Shown here one piece after another: positions 1-12,500 of a stretch of DNA of 20,510 nt. Source of the DNA: Phoronis ovalis (lineage: Eukaryota; Phoronida; Phoronidae). The notes beneath the pieces are model-generated. The model saw nothing but the letters and a program-made list of their open reading frames with translations, had not been told where the DNA came from and ran no database searches. The stretch is from NCBI GenBank assembly GCA_028565635.1, contig JAOXYB010000682.1:1-20510 (forward strand), given 5' to 3'. Both the position numbers and the translations under genes were made by a program. Position 1 is the first letter of the stretch. Each line of letters begins with the position of its first letter.

Positions 1-310
1 ATATCCAACCTGTGCTTTGACCTGTACTTACCCTGTACCAAATACGAAGATGATCTGACGAAAGCTGAAGCCGTTATGGTGAGACAAAGAAAAGGTTACA
101 TACGCCGACAACGCTATTACATAGTGATGGGCATAAAAAGGATATCTTAGGGTGCCAAAAACATCTCATTAAGGGTAAACATCTCAGTGAATAGTTTCTA
201 CATTATTATAATTATATTATAGTTCATGATATTGGTTTTTCAGTACATCTCTGCCAAGGAGTATTATAGCCCATTTGAATTTACTTCATAAAATTAGTAG
301 AAATGCTTAC
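1..310. other. Intron downstream of exon 35, with a plus-strand open stretch
   Basis: No DNAH2 stalk exon is visible here on the minus strand. Bases 1-150 are less AT-rich and open on the plus strand, reading ISNLCFDLYLPCTKYEDDLT and on to KRIS-stop. I do not recognise the product. It may be the edge of an interspersed repeat or chance. From 150 to 310 is plain AT-rich intron. Confidence 0.5.
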
Positions 311-589
311 TTCTTATATCCAGAAACAAGTTCCAGATAGTTGGTTGGTGTCACATAATTATGCCTCTTCATTTCATCATACATTATACTAGACATATCA
401 AATACTGATTTGTGCATAATGGAGAAGATCTTTGACAGACTTGGTTTCAGTTTTTCTTCCTCTTCATTGGCTAATTCCATTGTCTCGACATATTTATCTG
501 CTACTTCTAGTAACGCATCCAGTGGCCACTCACAGAACCAATCAATAGTCGTACAATTAACAAAAGCTGGGTACTGTCGAATACGGTTT
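311..589 (-). CDS. DNAH2: DNAH2 exon 35: AAA4 end and stalk base
   Basis: Completes Arg, then [20 protein letters not shown] and [20 protein letters not shown], ending [18 protein letters not shown] plus two bases of Lys. R-R-x-R-x-FP/[21 protein letters not shown] closes AAA4, and [10 protein letters not shown]-xGYK is the point where the coiled-coil stalk starts. Stalk exons lie to the left of the window. Acceptor TTTCTTTAG, donor GTAAGC. Confidence 0.98.
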
Positions 590-3500
590 CTAAAGAAAAA
601 AAAGGAAATAATGAAAGCTACACAGACATAACTCTGATAATTAATGTTGAAATAAAATAAACTCAACTGATAACTGAGCAGCAAGAATTAAAATTCATGA
701 ATTTGAAGAGAAAAAACTACTAATTGCATGATTTTTATAATTATAATGGAAATTGGCTTCAGTTTTACACTTGTAATCAAACATTGAACACGAAAATGCT
801 CTTTTTTAATTTCTAAAATTAATAGCAATATTACCCAGCTTTCAATGACTACAACACACACCTGAATGGTTCTCCTACTGGACTCATGCACAGTATCACA
901 TGAAGATTGTTCCTCACTCTTTCTACGAGGAAAGCAAAGACACTCTGTGTTGTGTCATCAATACCTTCTTTCTTCACTGCATCAGACAAAGCAGTCTTCA
1001 CCTACAAATAACAGTAGATCATTATAAAACAAACTGTTGTTTTGTTTATATGTTGATTCTGTCAGATAATAAAAAACAGCTGTGCACCTGACGTTATCTA
1101 AAGTGTATTATTATGCTTGATTTGGAAATATTGGAAACAACTGTGGCCACTTTAATCTTAGGTTATCAATTCTCTAGTAGCATGGTACTAAGCCACACTT
1201 GTAGTGTTGGGCATTTCTCCGCAGACCTAGGCAGAACTGTAACAGTAACTACCAATGAAAACAGCACTCAAATTCCAAATCCCATTACTATTGATCCACA
1301 ATATATTATGTTAATTTTTTAGTTTCACTCATTAATGATTTACATAAAGCTCACTTCTTCAAATTCCTCAGGTTTATACAGGTTAGGAACTTCACCACTA
1401 CTGAGAATGTTATTAATATCTTCAAGGAAGGACTCTTCCACTACTTGAGTATCATTGAACAAGAACGTGGTAGCTTTGTTATCTACACCAGCTGTCCAAT
1501 ACAAACGTTTCAAATCTAAAACAGAATTAAGAATTTGATATATTTATATTTTACTAGTATACAAATGATGACACAATAAGTCAAAATTAATTCCAAATGT
1601 TAAATCCAAATAAGACATTGCGATTACGATAGAAAGTAGAAAATGCATACTCCAAGTTTCATATTTGAGAAGACGGATTATTCAAATTTTATATATGAGT
1701 ACAATATTGTTTTTTTATTACCATCTCTAAATTCATTCCTTCTATAATGCTTAGATACTTCAATCTGGAAGGTTGTATAGTCACATACGTGTGATGCCAG
1801 TCGACCAAGACTCTGTCGTCCTGACCCACCAATGCCAATCAGTAACATGTTGCCACGAGGTTGGCGTATCACACGTACAATCTTTGAAACTAAAAAAAAC
1901 AACAAAATTTTGATTACAAATATAGATAAAATTGCTGAATGAGAAACTTCAGCAAAAGCAGAAGGTGAGTATTATCGAGCAAAGTAGTCAGAAATACCTA
2001 GAAGAACTAGATTTTGAACTACCCTCCACAGTAATTAACAGCCAAGAGTTTATTTTATTACTCCTAATTATATGATGACACAAACCAAACACAAAATTCA
2101 GTATGGTGTGGCAAAAACTTCACGTATTGATGCTAGCTATAATAACAAGCAATATCTACCATGTTCACAAGCATCTTTGAAGAGCACTAAATCCATACTG
2201 ACTACACCAGGTGTTTCATTGTATTCTGCTAGCATTTCCTGCATATGTTTCTTGAGAACTGTCACATCCTGTATGTCTTCATACACATTGTCAGCGTTGA
2301 TGTAATCCCCTACAATGCAAAGGTTTTTATATGAACTCTTTTTATAAGGTTTCTTCAGGTTACACATGCTGTAATTTTGAAAATGCTACATCTCGATAAT
2401 TTCTCCCGCACTACTATATCATAAATGGCAAAAGTGATAGTGCATTCAGTACATAACATAAATCACAATAATTATATATCTTTGCTTATACATCTTCAAA
2501 CCTAGTGAAAATAAACTAACCAAAGACAGGAGGTTGTCTGTTAGGACAAATATTGTGAAAAGTCTGATCAAACAGTGTACCAAGCTTCTCACTCAGGATA
2601 CCAATAAAAGCTTCCTTGTCTTTATCATCAACCAAACGATCAGAATATACTCTGCAAAAAATATAAAGCACCTGTCCATGAAAACATATTAAGCTTTATT
2701 GAGTGAAAATTTAAAATATTACTGGTAACAGTTCTGTCCATTAAACATATAGTATAGAAGGCCTATAAACATATTAATAAGTGGTTGAATTTTTTTTTTT
2801 GCAGCTTATAAGCTATTCATTGTGAATTATTCTTAAATAATAATATATTAACAATGGAGATAACAAATTCATATGATCAATGTATTTCCCTATGACAAGA
2901 TCTTTCTAACTTGTGTTAACATATTAAAATGAAACATTCAACAGTATATGATAAACAATTTAGAGACTGAAAATAAATTTTACCAGTTCACAACACTTAC
3001 CTGAAACATTCATGAATCCAAAGCCTTGTCATAGCTGTCTTTGTATCATGGAAATCTTTGTGAGCTCGAAGTAAACCTTGGAATACCTTTGAAATATCTC
3101 TTAAATTGAACAGATAATGAATTTTCGTGGGTGTTGGTAAAAACTTGGTAACGACACTTTGATATAGTTCAATAGTAGCCTGTGTAACCACATCACCAAT
3201 TGGTTTAACTTCCTCTTCAAAGTCCTGTAACTTCTGATTGATCATAGTGCCAAAGATGCGCTTGATCTGGGAATCCTAAAAAAAAATTATGGCATTTAAT
3301 AAAATCTTTAAAATGCACTCTTTAATTTTAAGAAAAATACTTTGATTGCCTTATGACTGTTTTATTTCATAAATTACTAGTTACTTCATAAAAAAGACTT
3401 TTACTTGAAAGTTAGTGTTGCTTAAAATTTTTGCTAATTAACAAGAAGTCTGCATTACAGACAGGTTCCCATCATTTATATATGCAATATTGTCTATAGC

Positions 3501-6500
3501 TGAGACAGATGAAATTTTACACAGTCATAAAACCACCGAATACAGCTCTGCTTTTGACAAAGAAAGCATAGTGCTTTACAAAAGATAGCCATGGAACCAA
3601 TCTCATGGTGAAGTTAACTTTGTTGTTGAGTATTTTAGTGTTTGCTTGTCCAAGTACTATGGTAGCCTCACAGACTAAAGCTACATCTGGTGGCATAAAA
3701 TACACCACGATGGTATTGATGATTAGTGTTGACATGCAATCAACAATGCAGAAATTGTGCAACACAAAAGAAATATTGATTTCTTATAAATATTTACCTG
3801 TGGGAAAGTCATGTTGATAAGGTTGAAACGACTCTGCAAACGTCGTGAGATAACAGAACGTCCGCCTCCAGGTGGCCCCATTGCAGCCAGTAAGAACATA
3901 TCTCTCACGTTCTTAACAGTCTGTTTCTGTCGATCATACCAAAAGCCATAATCCAACCACAGTTTCATCAGCTCAAGAGGAGGCTGTGACCCAAATGTGT
4001 CTTTAGCTGGCATGTTGAAATCATCCATGAAGGTTAGCATTTTCTTACCACCAAGAGGTACATAGACACCTTTAGTTCTCTTCTCAACACGACTTTCAAT
4101 GATGTCTTGAACATTGTTAGAGGATGTCTACAAAACAGTACACAAATATATACATTTAAGTAACCCTTCTTAAAACATCTCTTTGTGTGTAATATTGAAG
4201 CAAACATTATAGAAGAATAAGCAGAATGAGATATTTTCTAGTAGGTACTTGAGAACTGGATAATGGCCAAGTTAATTAACCTTTACATATAAAAGAAACT
4301 GAGGAAATTACAATTATATACAATTTGAGGAGGGAATCTGACCTACCTGAGCTGACATATTAACAGTGAGTACACTGTATTTCTTTGGGTCCATACCCTG
4401 TAGTACATTGATCACCACAGATGTCTTTCCTGTACCAACAGGACCAACTAACATCACTGGATTGAGTTTCTCTAACAAGTTCGCTACCAGGAAATTATAA
4501 CGTACAGTATCAACAGTGGGTACGATGATACGATAGAACGGCAAACTAAAATAAAAAAACAAGCAGAAAGTCAGACATCAACATGATCTGTTACAGCAAT
4601 CACTAAATTGTTTCAGTCTACACACCTGGTCTGTAGATGTCACATGTATGTTGACTATTAGGATTTTTCATTGATATCTTATATATTATTATAAAATATT
4701 CAATTATGTATATTTTAAGTTACTTATCAGTGTATTGATGTTAAACTTATGTGTACATTTACTGACACAATTAAATGTGCATTACATTATCCTACCTTGG
4801 ATTGTACTTCCAGCCTGCTCTAAGCTTTTCTTCCCAGTGAATCCAGCTTTTAGTTTTCGGATCTACGACGTATTCATAGATTGAGTCCTTGTTAGGGAAA
4901 GTTCCTTCCATTTCACGGATGTAGTTATCCAGCTTCTTACGACCGTCTTCATCAACTGATGCACAGATAGACCAAATCATACAGAACTGGAACCACAACT
5001 CAATCATCTTGGGGTAATTCTCTGTGTCACCGGGATCAACCTATATATAATTACAGGTGAAAATTATTATTAGTAACTTAAGGCAATTAAAATAGTTAAA
5101 GATAAGACTTACATTAAGTGTATTAATAGCGTATATAGTCAATGGTAAAAACATGGCTAAGAGTACATGTATTTGTTGATCTCTTTGGAAGATGTTTAAA
5201 TCTGATCAGTCAATGGAAGAAGATGTACTAAGTAAAGGTCATGCTTTGACAAAATCAAGGAATGCAGATTTATAAAATCAGAGTACAGTTTGAGATAAAA
5301 TATACTAGTATAAGAAACAAACAAAACGATTTCTTCACATAAGGAGTAGATTTTGTGGCTTATTTTCAGTTTTGACATAATGGTATTGTTAATATTATCG
5401 TATTCTTAATGTCTGTATTTATATTTTCTAGATGTATTGTAATATGGGCTGATGGCTTAACAATATTTTTAATAAATTACTTAAATACTAAGCAACAAAA
5501 AGAGACTTTGTTATTGGTGATTAAGAAAATGACTTACTCCATTTTCTTGAGTAGCCAGCGTGTCAAACAGTCTGCAGAGAGAGGCCACACCATTTAGCTG
5601 GGCAATGGGTACTAGTTCATTACAGAAATGTCGCCTGAAGTCATAAATCTTCATCAAGTACTTTTCAAACAATCGACGCAGTTCTTCCACCAGAGTCTGT
5701 AAAAAGAGAACTTGCATAAAACAAACTTAAATTAATGATATAATTAGAAGAAAAGCTTTGAGAGGTATACAAAAGATGTAGGTATTGAGTAAGTGATGAT
5801 TAAACACAAGCATCTTCATAGTAATGTGAATGCCCAGCAGCGGTAGCACTGATTGGTTCAGTCATGTGTATTTATTTACTTATTAATACAGCTACACTTT
5901 TTCTAACACTTTTTACAATATGATTTTACAAGGATGCTGTTATCTAGGATAAGGTTGTTACGGTACCTTATTAGATTTTGTCTCTAGCCACGAGTCCACA
6001 AATGGTTTCCAACCCAAATCAACATAATCATTGTAAACCATACCACATCGGGAGACAGTAGCGGGGGATGCCACAGCCAGATCTTCAACTTCAAATAGTA
6101 GTGACACCTAGGAAAAGAAACACATTACCTCACTAAAAGACAATAATGATGTTAAGTTTAATAACTGTCAAACATTGAAGAATGTTTAACTTTAATAAAA
6201 GAAACTTAACATTTGTGTATCTATAAAATTTGAACATTTACGATTGCAAAATCCGATTTTTTACAACACAAAATTAATTTTAATTTAATGAATGTTTTTA
6301 ATATGATACATTTTGTCAGTAAAAAGTATAAATATATTTAATTATCTAGTATTATTTAGTTATACCTGTTCTGGCATAGAAATACGTTCACCATTGATGA
6401 GTGTCAAGACTTTGTTGTCATCCATAACCGAGTTCATACTCTCAATCCACAATGTATCAACAGGTCCATCAAACAATATCCATTTTTCATCAGGTTTCTC

Positions 6501-9500
6501 ATCGGCACAAGTCTGTCTCATGACACAAGACAACACGCCATCTGTCCATTCATTTGTATTCAGATCGAACTCTCCGTACAGTTCACCAAGAGACAAAGCT
6601 TTAGGGTTCAAAGGAAATTCCTGAAATGTCCAAGTAGAAATGGCTGACATACAAATTATATGCAAATAACTGGGCGCATCATTAAAAATTACCTGATAGA
6701 AATAAATAAGAGCGGTGGATAACAACATACCTTAACAATGTTATAATTAGGATCCCCACTCTTTGACAATCTACTAAGACTAGCTTGTAACACTTTCCAT
6801 GTGGCTGTCTTAGCTGACTGAGTCTTGCCTACAATCATTGTGGAATGCCGAGAATTCTTCGTTTCGTACAGTTGCATGACCTTGAGTATGGCCCAGGGTG
6901 TCGCTTGTAGCTTAAATTGTTTCAACTCCTGTTCTATGGCTGTTTTCATCTGAAAATATTATACAATAAAATACAGAAAACTACCAAAACTAAGAAATAT
7001 ACAAGTCATGCTGAAATTAAATTGTATAATTAGCATAATAATAAAATCTTTTGATATAAACATTTTGCAGACAGCATCAAAGGTTGCCAGCATTGACGAA
7101 ATTGTCAAGATAACATTAAAAATACTTGAAAGTGAGCTTTTCGATTAAGTGTAACTTTATCTAGTGCATGGTTACATGTAAATTTTTTACAGTTAATAGA
7201 GAGCTTCAGGTTCTTAAATATGAGCAGCAAGCTACTAGTAACAAGTAACATCTACCACGACTGCTAAAGCGAGAAGTAAAAAGAAACACAACAATAGTCC
7301 ATATCTAGACAGAATTTCTATAAAAAGAATTGAGTGAATTTCTTATACTTCGCCCTTTAACATACTATTTTCATCAATAAATCATGCCACATTACTGCAG
7401 TTAACTAATAAATGTTTCATGTTGAACTGTACCTGAGCATAATCTATGACTGGTGTTTCAACACCAGGGAACAAATCTGATACAATGCCATTAAACAATG
7501 GCAAATCAACAGAAGTCAGCTTGGCAACATTCATATCCTTCATAGACAGTAATAAAATCTGTAAAACAAAACATTGTCAGTAAATACCGAGGTTTTCAAC
7601 AAAACACAATTTTCATATTCTTTTAACTTAGGCTGTCAGTAAATAAAACTTCTTATGAATAAATATGTTTTGAATACAGTCTTCACGTGACTGGGCCCAG
7701 ATACAAAGGATTGTGATGACATATTTTATCATGTATAAAATTTCCAATAGCAAAATGCTACATGTGTATTTCATTGAACTTTCTTAATCAAGGATGAGAT
7801 TTTTATTATCCTCTAGCTAGCCATTTCCTTAAAGTGCTATTCTTAACAATGTCTCACCTCTTCATCTGCCATATTGGGATTTCCTCTCTTCTTCCGACCA
7901 GCATATCTGAGTACAGATACCAAAGCACGCAAACCAAAATCGTAATGGTCCTGCTTGGACAGCTGTTGAACAGCCAATGAATATAGGGTGAACACCTTCT
8001 TAGCCAGCAGCTTAAACAGAAAGCACAACACGTGATAAATCAACTCCAAATAGATTATACATACTGTAGACACAGCTCCAAAATAACTAAGTTAAACAAT
8101 ATCTATCATATAATAATTATGTTATATTATTGCCACTAAACACTATCAAGACCCCTATCTGATCTTATCCAGACATAGAAGTACTAAATGCTCTTCAGGG
8201 AAGGCTCCTAAATGTATTAGATATGGAATCCTACTGTTTTTTAATAAATTTTATTTGTAACTAACAGCTGTTAGAGAGTATGCCTATGACTAGAATACCT
8301 TTGTGTTATTGAAACCTTCACCAAAAAGAAGGATTTCAGCGATCAAGTTGGAGTCAGGTACAACCATTGAGATTGGTCTGAACATTGATTTCAAGTTGTC
8401 CGGCAATTCAGTACGTCCAGCATAACCTGTGTAAATAAAGTAATGTAAAACAGTTATAATTAAAAAACTTTGGCCTGAAGCTGTCAGGATTAAAATTGGC
8501 AGTGGAAGAGTTCCTATGCACAACTTGGTATGTCTATTAGACTAGGTTCCCTTTATTGTATCATATATAATTATAGTAAAAGTCAGTTTAGAGAATAATC
8601 AAATGCTTGAATATTAACTTTGCATATCTAAAGATCCAAACCTATGGTGCTTTTAACAAATTATTAGCTAGTACATTAAAAAAATTAGCTAGTCATCTGT
8701 TATAACTATACAAATATTGGTTGGATAACTGTACAATATGGCGACCTGCAGCCTTGACCAATAAACAGTTCTTTATATTCGAACACTATTTGGCCATATT
8801 GTACATGCAGTTACCCAACCACTACATATATTTGTTTTAGTTCATATTTTAAATTGTAATTTTAAGTATTTTAAAAAGCCTTGAAAAGTTTGAAAATTTG
8901 ACTTTTGTAAGTTTACGAGTGATTGTTAACTGGTTTTGCACACGAGGAACATTTTTCACAGGTGTGGAAATATTTTCAAAGGAATCGGTTTCCTGTAATT
9001 CCATGGACATTTTGATAAGGGCTTTGTATGAGCTGATTAGGCAATATTAGTGCTGTATTATATATATATGCCAAACAAAAGTAACATTACAGTGAAATTT
9101 AACAGTTTTATTCAGTATTTGTAAAATAAAGATGCAAACCGTGAAATTCCCTTGTATCAGCTACTAAATTCAAGTGAGATGGAACCATTATTATTTTAAA
9201 TTTTATATCCCGCAATGCACGACAAATATTTAGGCGATGTCTTGTTCGATTTAGATAAGGGATTTTTCATGGGGCATTCCCAAACTATATTTTACATTCA
9301 TTTGCTAAACAAGTTTTCAATGCAGGTAGAGGTCATTGTGTGGCTTAATGATGTAAAATGATGTAGTACTATAGCAAAAAAGTCTATACGGGACTAAATG
9401 CTTTTTCTGTGCCATGTGACTGCATACAAAATTGCCAGTACAACTTGCTTTTTAGGAGCAGTCTATCTCTTTATCACAGTAATATATGCTACCAGAGTGT

Positions 9501-12500
9501 ACAATATATATGAGGTTCACATCCTGCATGACACCTGACAATACGATATGTATTGTACAGAAATACTGAAAGCTGATGATTTTAAAAAACCACACAAGTA
9601 TGAACTAAAAATATTTAAGTACTGTTCTATGAAACTTCTGGCCTAATTAATTAAATTAAAAAAATATTTTCCGTCTGTATTTTTATGCAGATTGAATTTT
9701 CCCAGCTGGGCAGTGATGATGTCATGTTATGTCTGCTAATGAATTATTGTATAAAGCTGGTTTGTATCATAACTATTACTAGTATCTAAAATGTAATGTA
9801 AATGGGTGGTGCATAGGAACTCTTCCCAAATCTATAGTAATATGAATTAGACTGGCAACCAAAGGCAAAAGAATTAGGGTTTACACAAAACAAACAATCG
9901 TGCCTATTTATTTTTATTCGTACCAAGCATATTAAGGTTCTAATATATTGCCATAATCTTTCCCCATTCATTTCCATCTGATATGTCTGAATAACATACC
10001 TGGATTCATGGTGATAAATATACCACAAGACCAAACAAGGTTAATCTCACGTCCCTCAAACACAAAGCGTTCAGAACCAGCAGCTAATGCTGACAGGATA
10101 GATAAAATTTGCTGGGCAACCACAGACAATACTTCAATGTTGATACGATTGAATTCGTCAAAGCAACCCCAAGCTCCAGTCTGGAATACATCAAGAAACA
10201 AGATTTTGGTGTTGAATGCCATATAGATTTACATGTAACAAATATAACTGCGGATAAAAAATATTGAAAATTTAAGTGAAACTGCAATTCAGCAGGCAAT
10301 AATTGAATGTGTTCAACCATACAAAACCAGACCAAGAATACAATACAAATAAGGACAAGAACAAGGTGGCATACGTAATACTGTTGAAGCCCTCTGGACA
10401 GAGTAAAGAGGATTAAAAAAAGTAATCACTAACCTGAGACAATCCAGAGAACATCCTGCCCATTGATTTATAATCTAGACCTTCTGAGCAGTTAACAACA
10501 ATGACATAATTGCCTAGAGCTTTACCAAGATCTTTAGTGGTTTCTGTTTTCCCAGTACCAGCTGGGCCTTTAGGACTTCCACCTCGGTGCAGATGAAGAG
10601 CCGTTGTTAAGGTCATGTAACATCTACAAGAATCAAATTATATAAAACATGCTATATATCAGTCAAGTTTGCCTAGACTACTTATGACTTGTTACATCAA
10701 ATCACACAGCAGGATATCAATGAGAATTTTATGAACTATCAAGAGGCGGTAGCAACTATTGTTAGGGATTATCCATCATATTAAATGCATGCAATCCAAA
10801 ATATGGGATATAATTCCTTCCCCTTGTTATAGCAACAGGAAACATTTTATAACTTACACCGCATGCACAAACGGTTGGTAGCTATAGTCACTGTGGTAGT
10901 TTTATTCCTCCCCTGGCCAATAAATCATCAAGTGATGGATAATCACAAAATAGTATTCAAATCAAGAATGTCATATAATATCAATACAAGTTTTAATATA
11001 ATTATTAGGTTCTTAAAATAATATCAAATTTCAGTTATGGCATCAGCAAGCTAAACTTTGAGTTAGATCTTTACCTGTCTGTGAGAGGGGTAATGACAAG
11101 TCGTCCAGAGTTACCCAGGTATTCATAACCATACTGAAACTGTGTATTTGTCTGTCTCACTACACAATCATCAATCTCTCTGTCCCAGTACACTCTCAGT
11201 TGACTTAACCAATCAAAGGCAGTAACATCATTACACCCAGTTTTAATCAGCTTTTCAATAATATCACGAGCATGGACCTCAATTGTTACCAAGGCAACCA
11301 CTTTAAGACGTTGAATCTTAGTTAGGTTAGTACGAATAGCCTCAGAGAATTTGTTCAACATGGCGACTTGTTTCTTCTTCATAGTCTTCAAGGCTTTTTT
11401 ATCGCCTCTTTCCTTAGTTGTTGCTAGAGCCTTAGTGACATCAGCTGTCCACTGCATCTGACTTGATGTTATACACATCTGAATAAAAAAAACTACATTA
11501 TTGAGACTCTGTTTGTGTTTCGTTAAATTTAACATAGAGCAAATGTTGTTAAATTCTAGTATTACCATCTACTTCGTTGTTATCAGAATTCGTTTTCAGA
11601 TAGGATCCTGCACGGTTATTTAATATTTGCATAGCATTGAGTACATACACCGTTTTTATGGGAAATGTTGCATCTACATGTACTAAAACTTACACTGTGC
11701 AAGTGTTGGAATGAGTAAACAACATTGCTAAAACTAAACATTGTGTTAAACAATGCTAACATATCCAAAATATAATCTAGACAACAATGGACCAAGAGAC
11801 TGCTAAGATTTTTGAAGATGTCAGAAAATATCATAACTTTCAGTTTAAAATTGCTGTCCTTTTAATTACATTTCCATAAATTTAAACAATGGATATTTTC
11901 TTTAATACATATTTTTGTAGGTAAATTTAGTGATTTCACCTGTCCTGGCCATTCTTTGATCCATTTGTCTCTCTTGCTTAGTGCTTTCCTGAGAGCAGCA
12001 CGGCAATTTTTTAGCACATCTTTCAGCGTCCATCTCATAGTACGTTCAATGTCGCACAACCAGGCCTAGAGAAAAGTGTAACATGACTAGTAAAACACAA
12101 TCCAATCTTTCAATCCTTTTATTTGGTATTTTTAGATTAGTGGTGTTGATATCACATCTGATTTACTTACTAAAAAAAATTATTGTATTAATATAATTAA
12201 TAGAGGCAGCTCAAAAAGTAAAGTCAAAATGAATGTAACTTAGAATACGTATATTTGAATTCAACATGTGAGAGGATCAAAAGAGAATTTATTTTTGTTT
12301 AACATGCATATAAAAGTCACAAACTTGCCATCATTCTGGTATAACCACAATTCATACAAACTGAACATTGCCCATTTATTATTAATTAATATAATATTTA
12401 CATACCTCAACTGGCCCATCTAGTAACACAGGATGTCCAAACTCAACCATTTCACCATCAGCAGCAGACATAGCACTGGCTTCATACTTCTGAGTAATAC

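Noticed and set aside
1113-1322. Plus-strand 69-aa ORF in an intron.
   Set aside because: Short, no family resemblance, lies entirely within the intron 1002-1354; expected by chance.
1690-1905. AAA4 P-loop with Arg instead of Lys (GIGGSGRQS) as a possible defect.
   Set aside because: From family knowledge, this Arg is common in AAA4 of DNAH2 and other axonemal dyneins, so it is not unusual.
3605-3817. Plus-strand ORF starting with a signal-peptide-like [16 protein letters not shown], overlapping a minus-strand 82-aa ORF.
   Set aside because: It lies in the 522-bp intron between exons 28 and 29 and runs antisense into exon 28. No recognised domain; the hydrophobic start is common by chance in AT-rich DNA.
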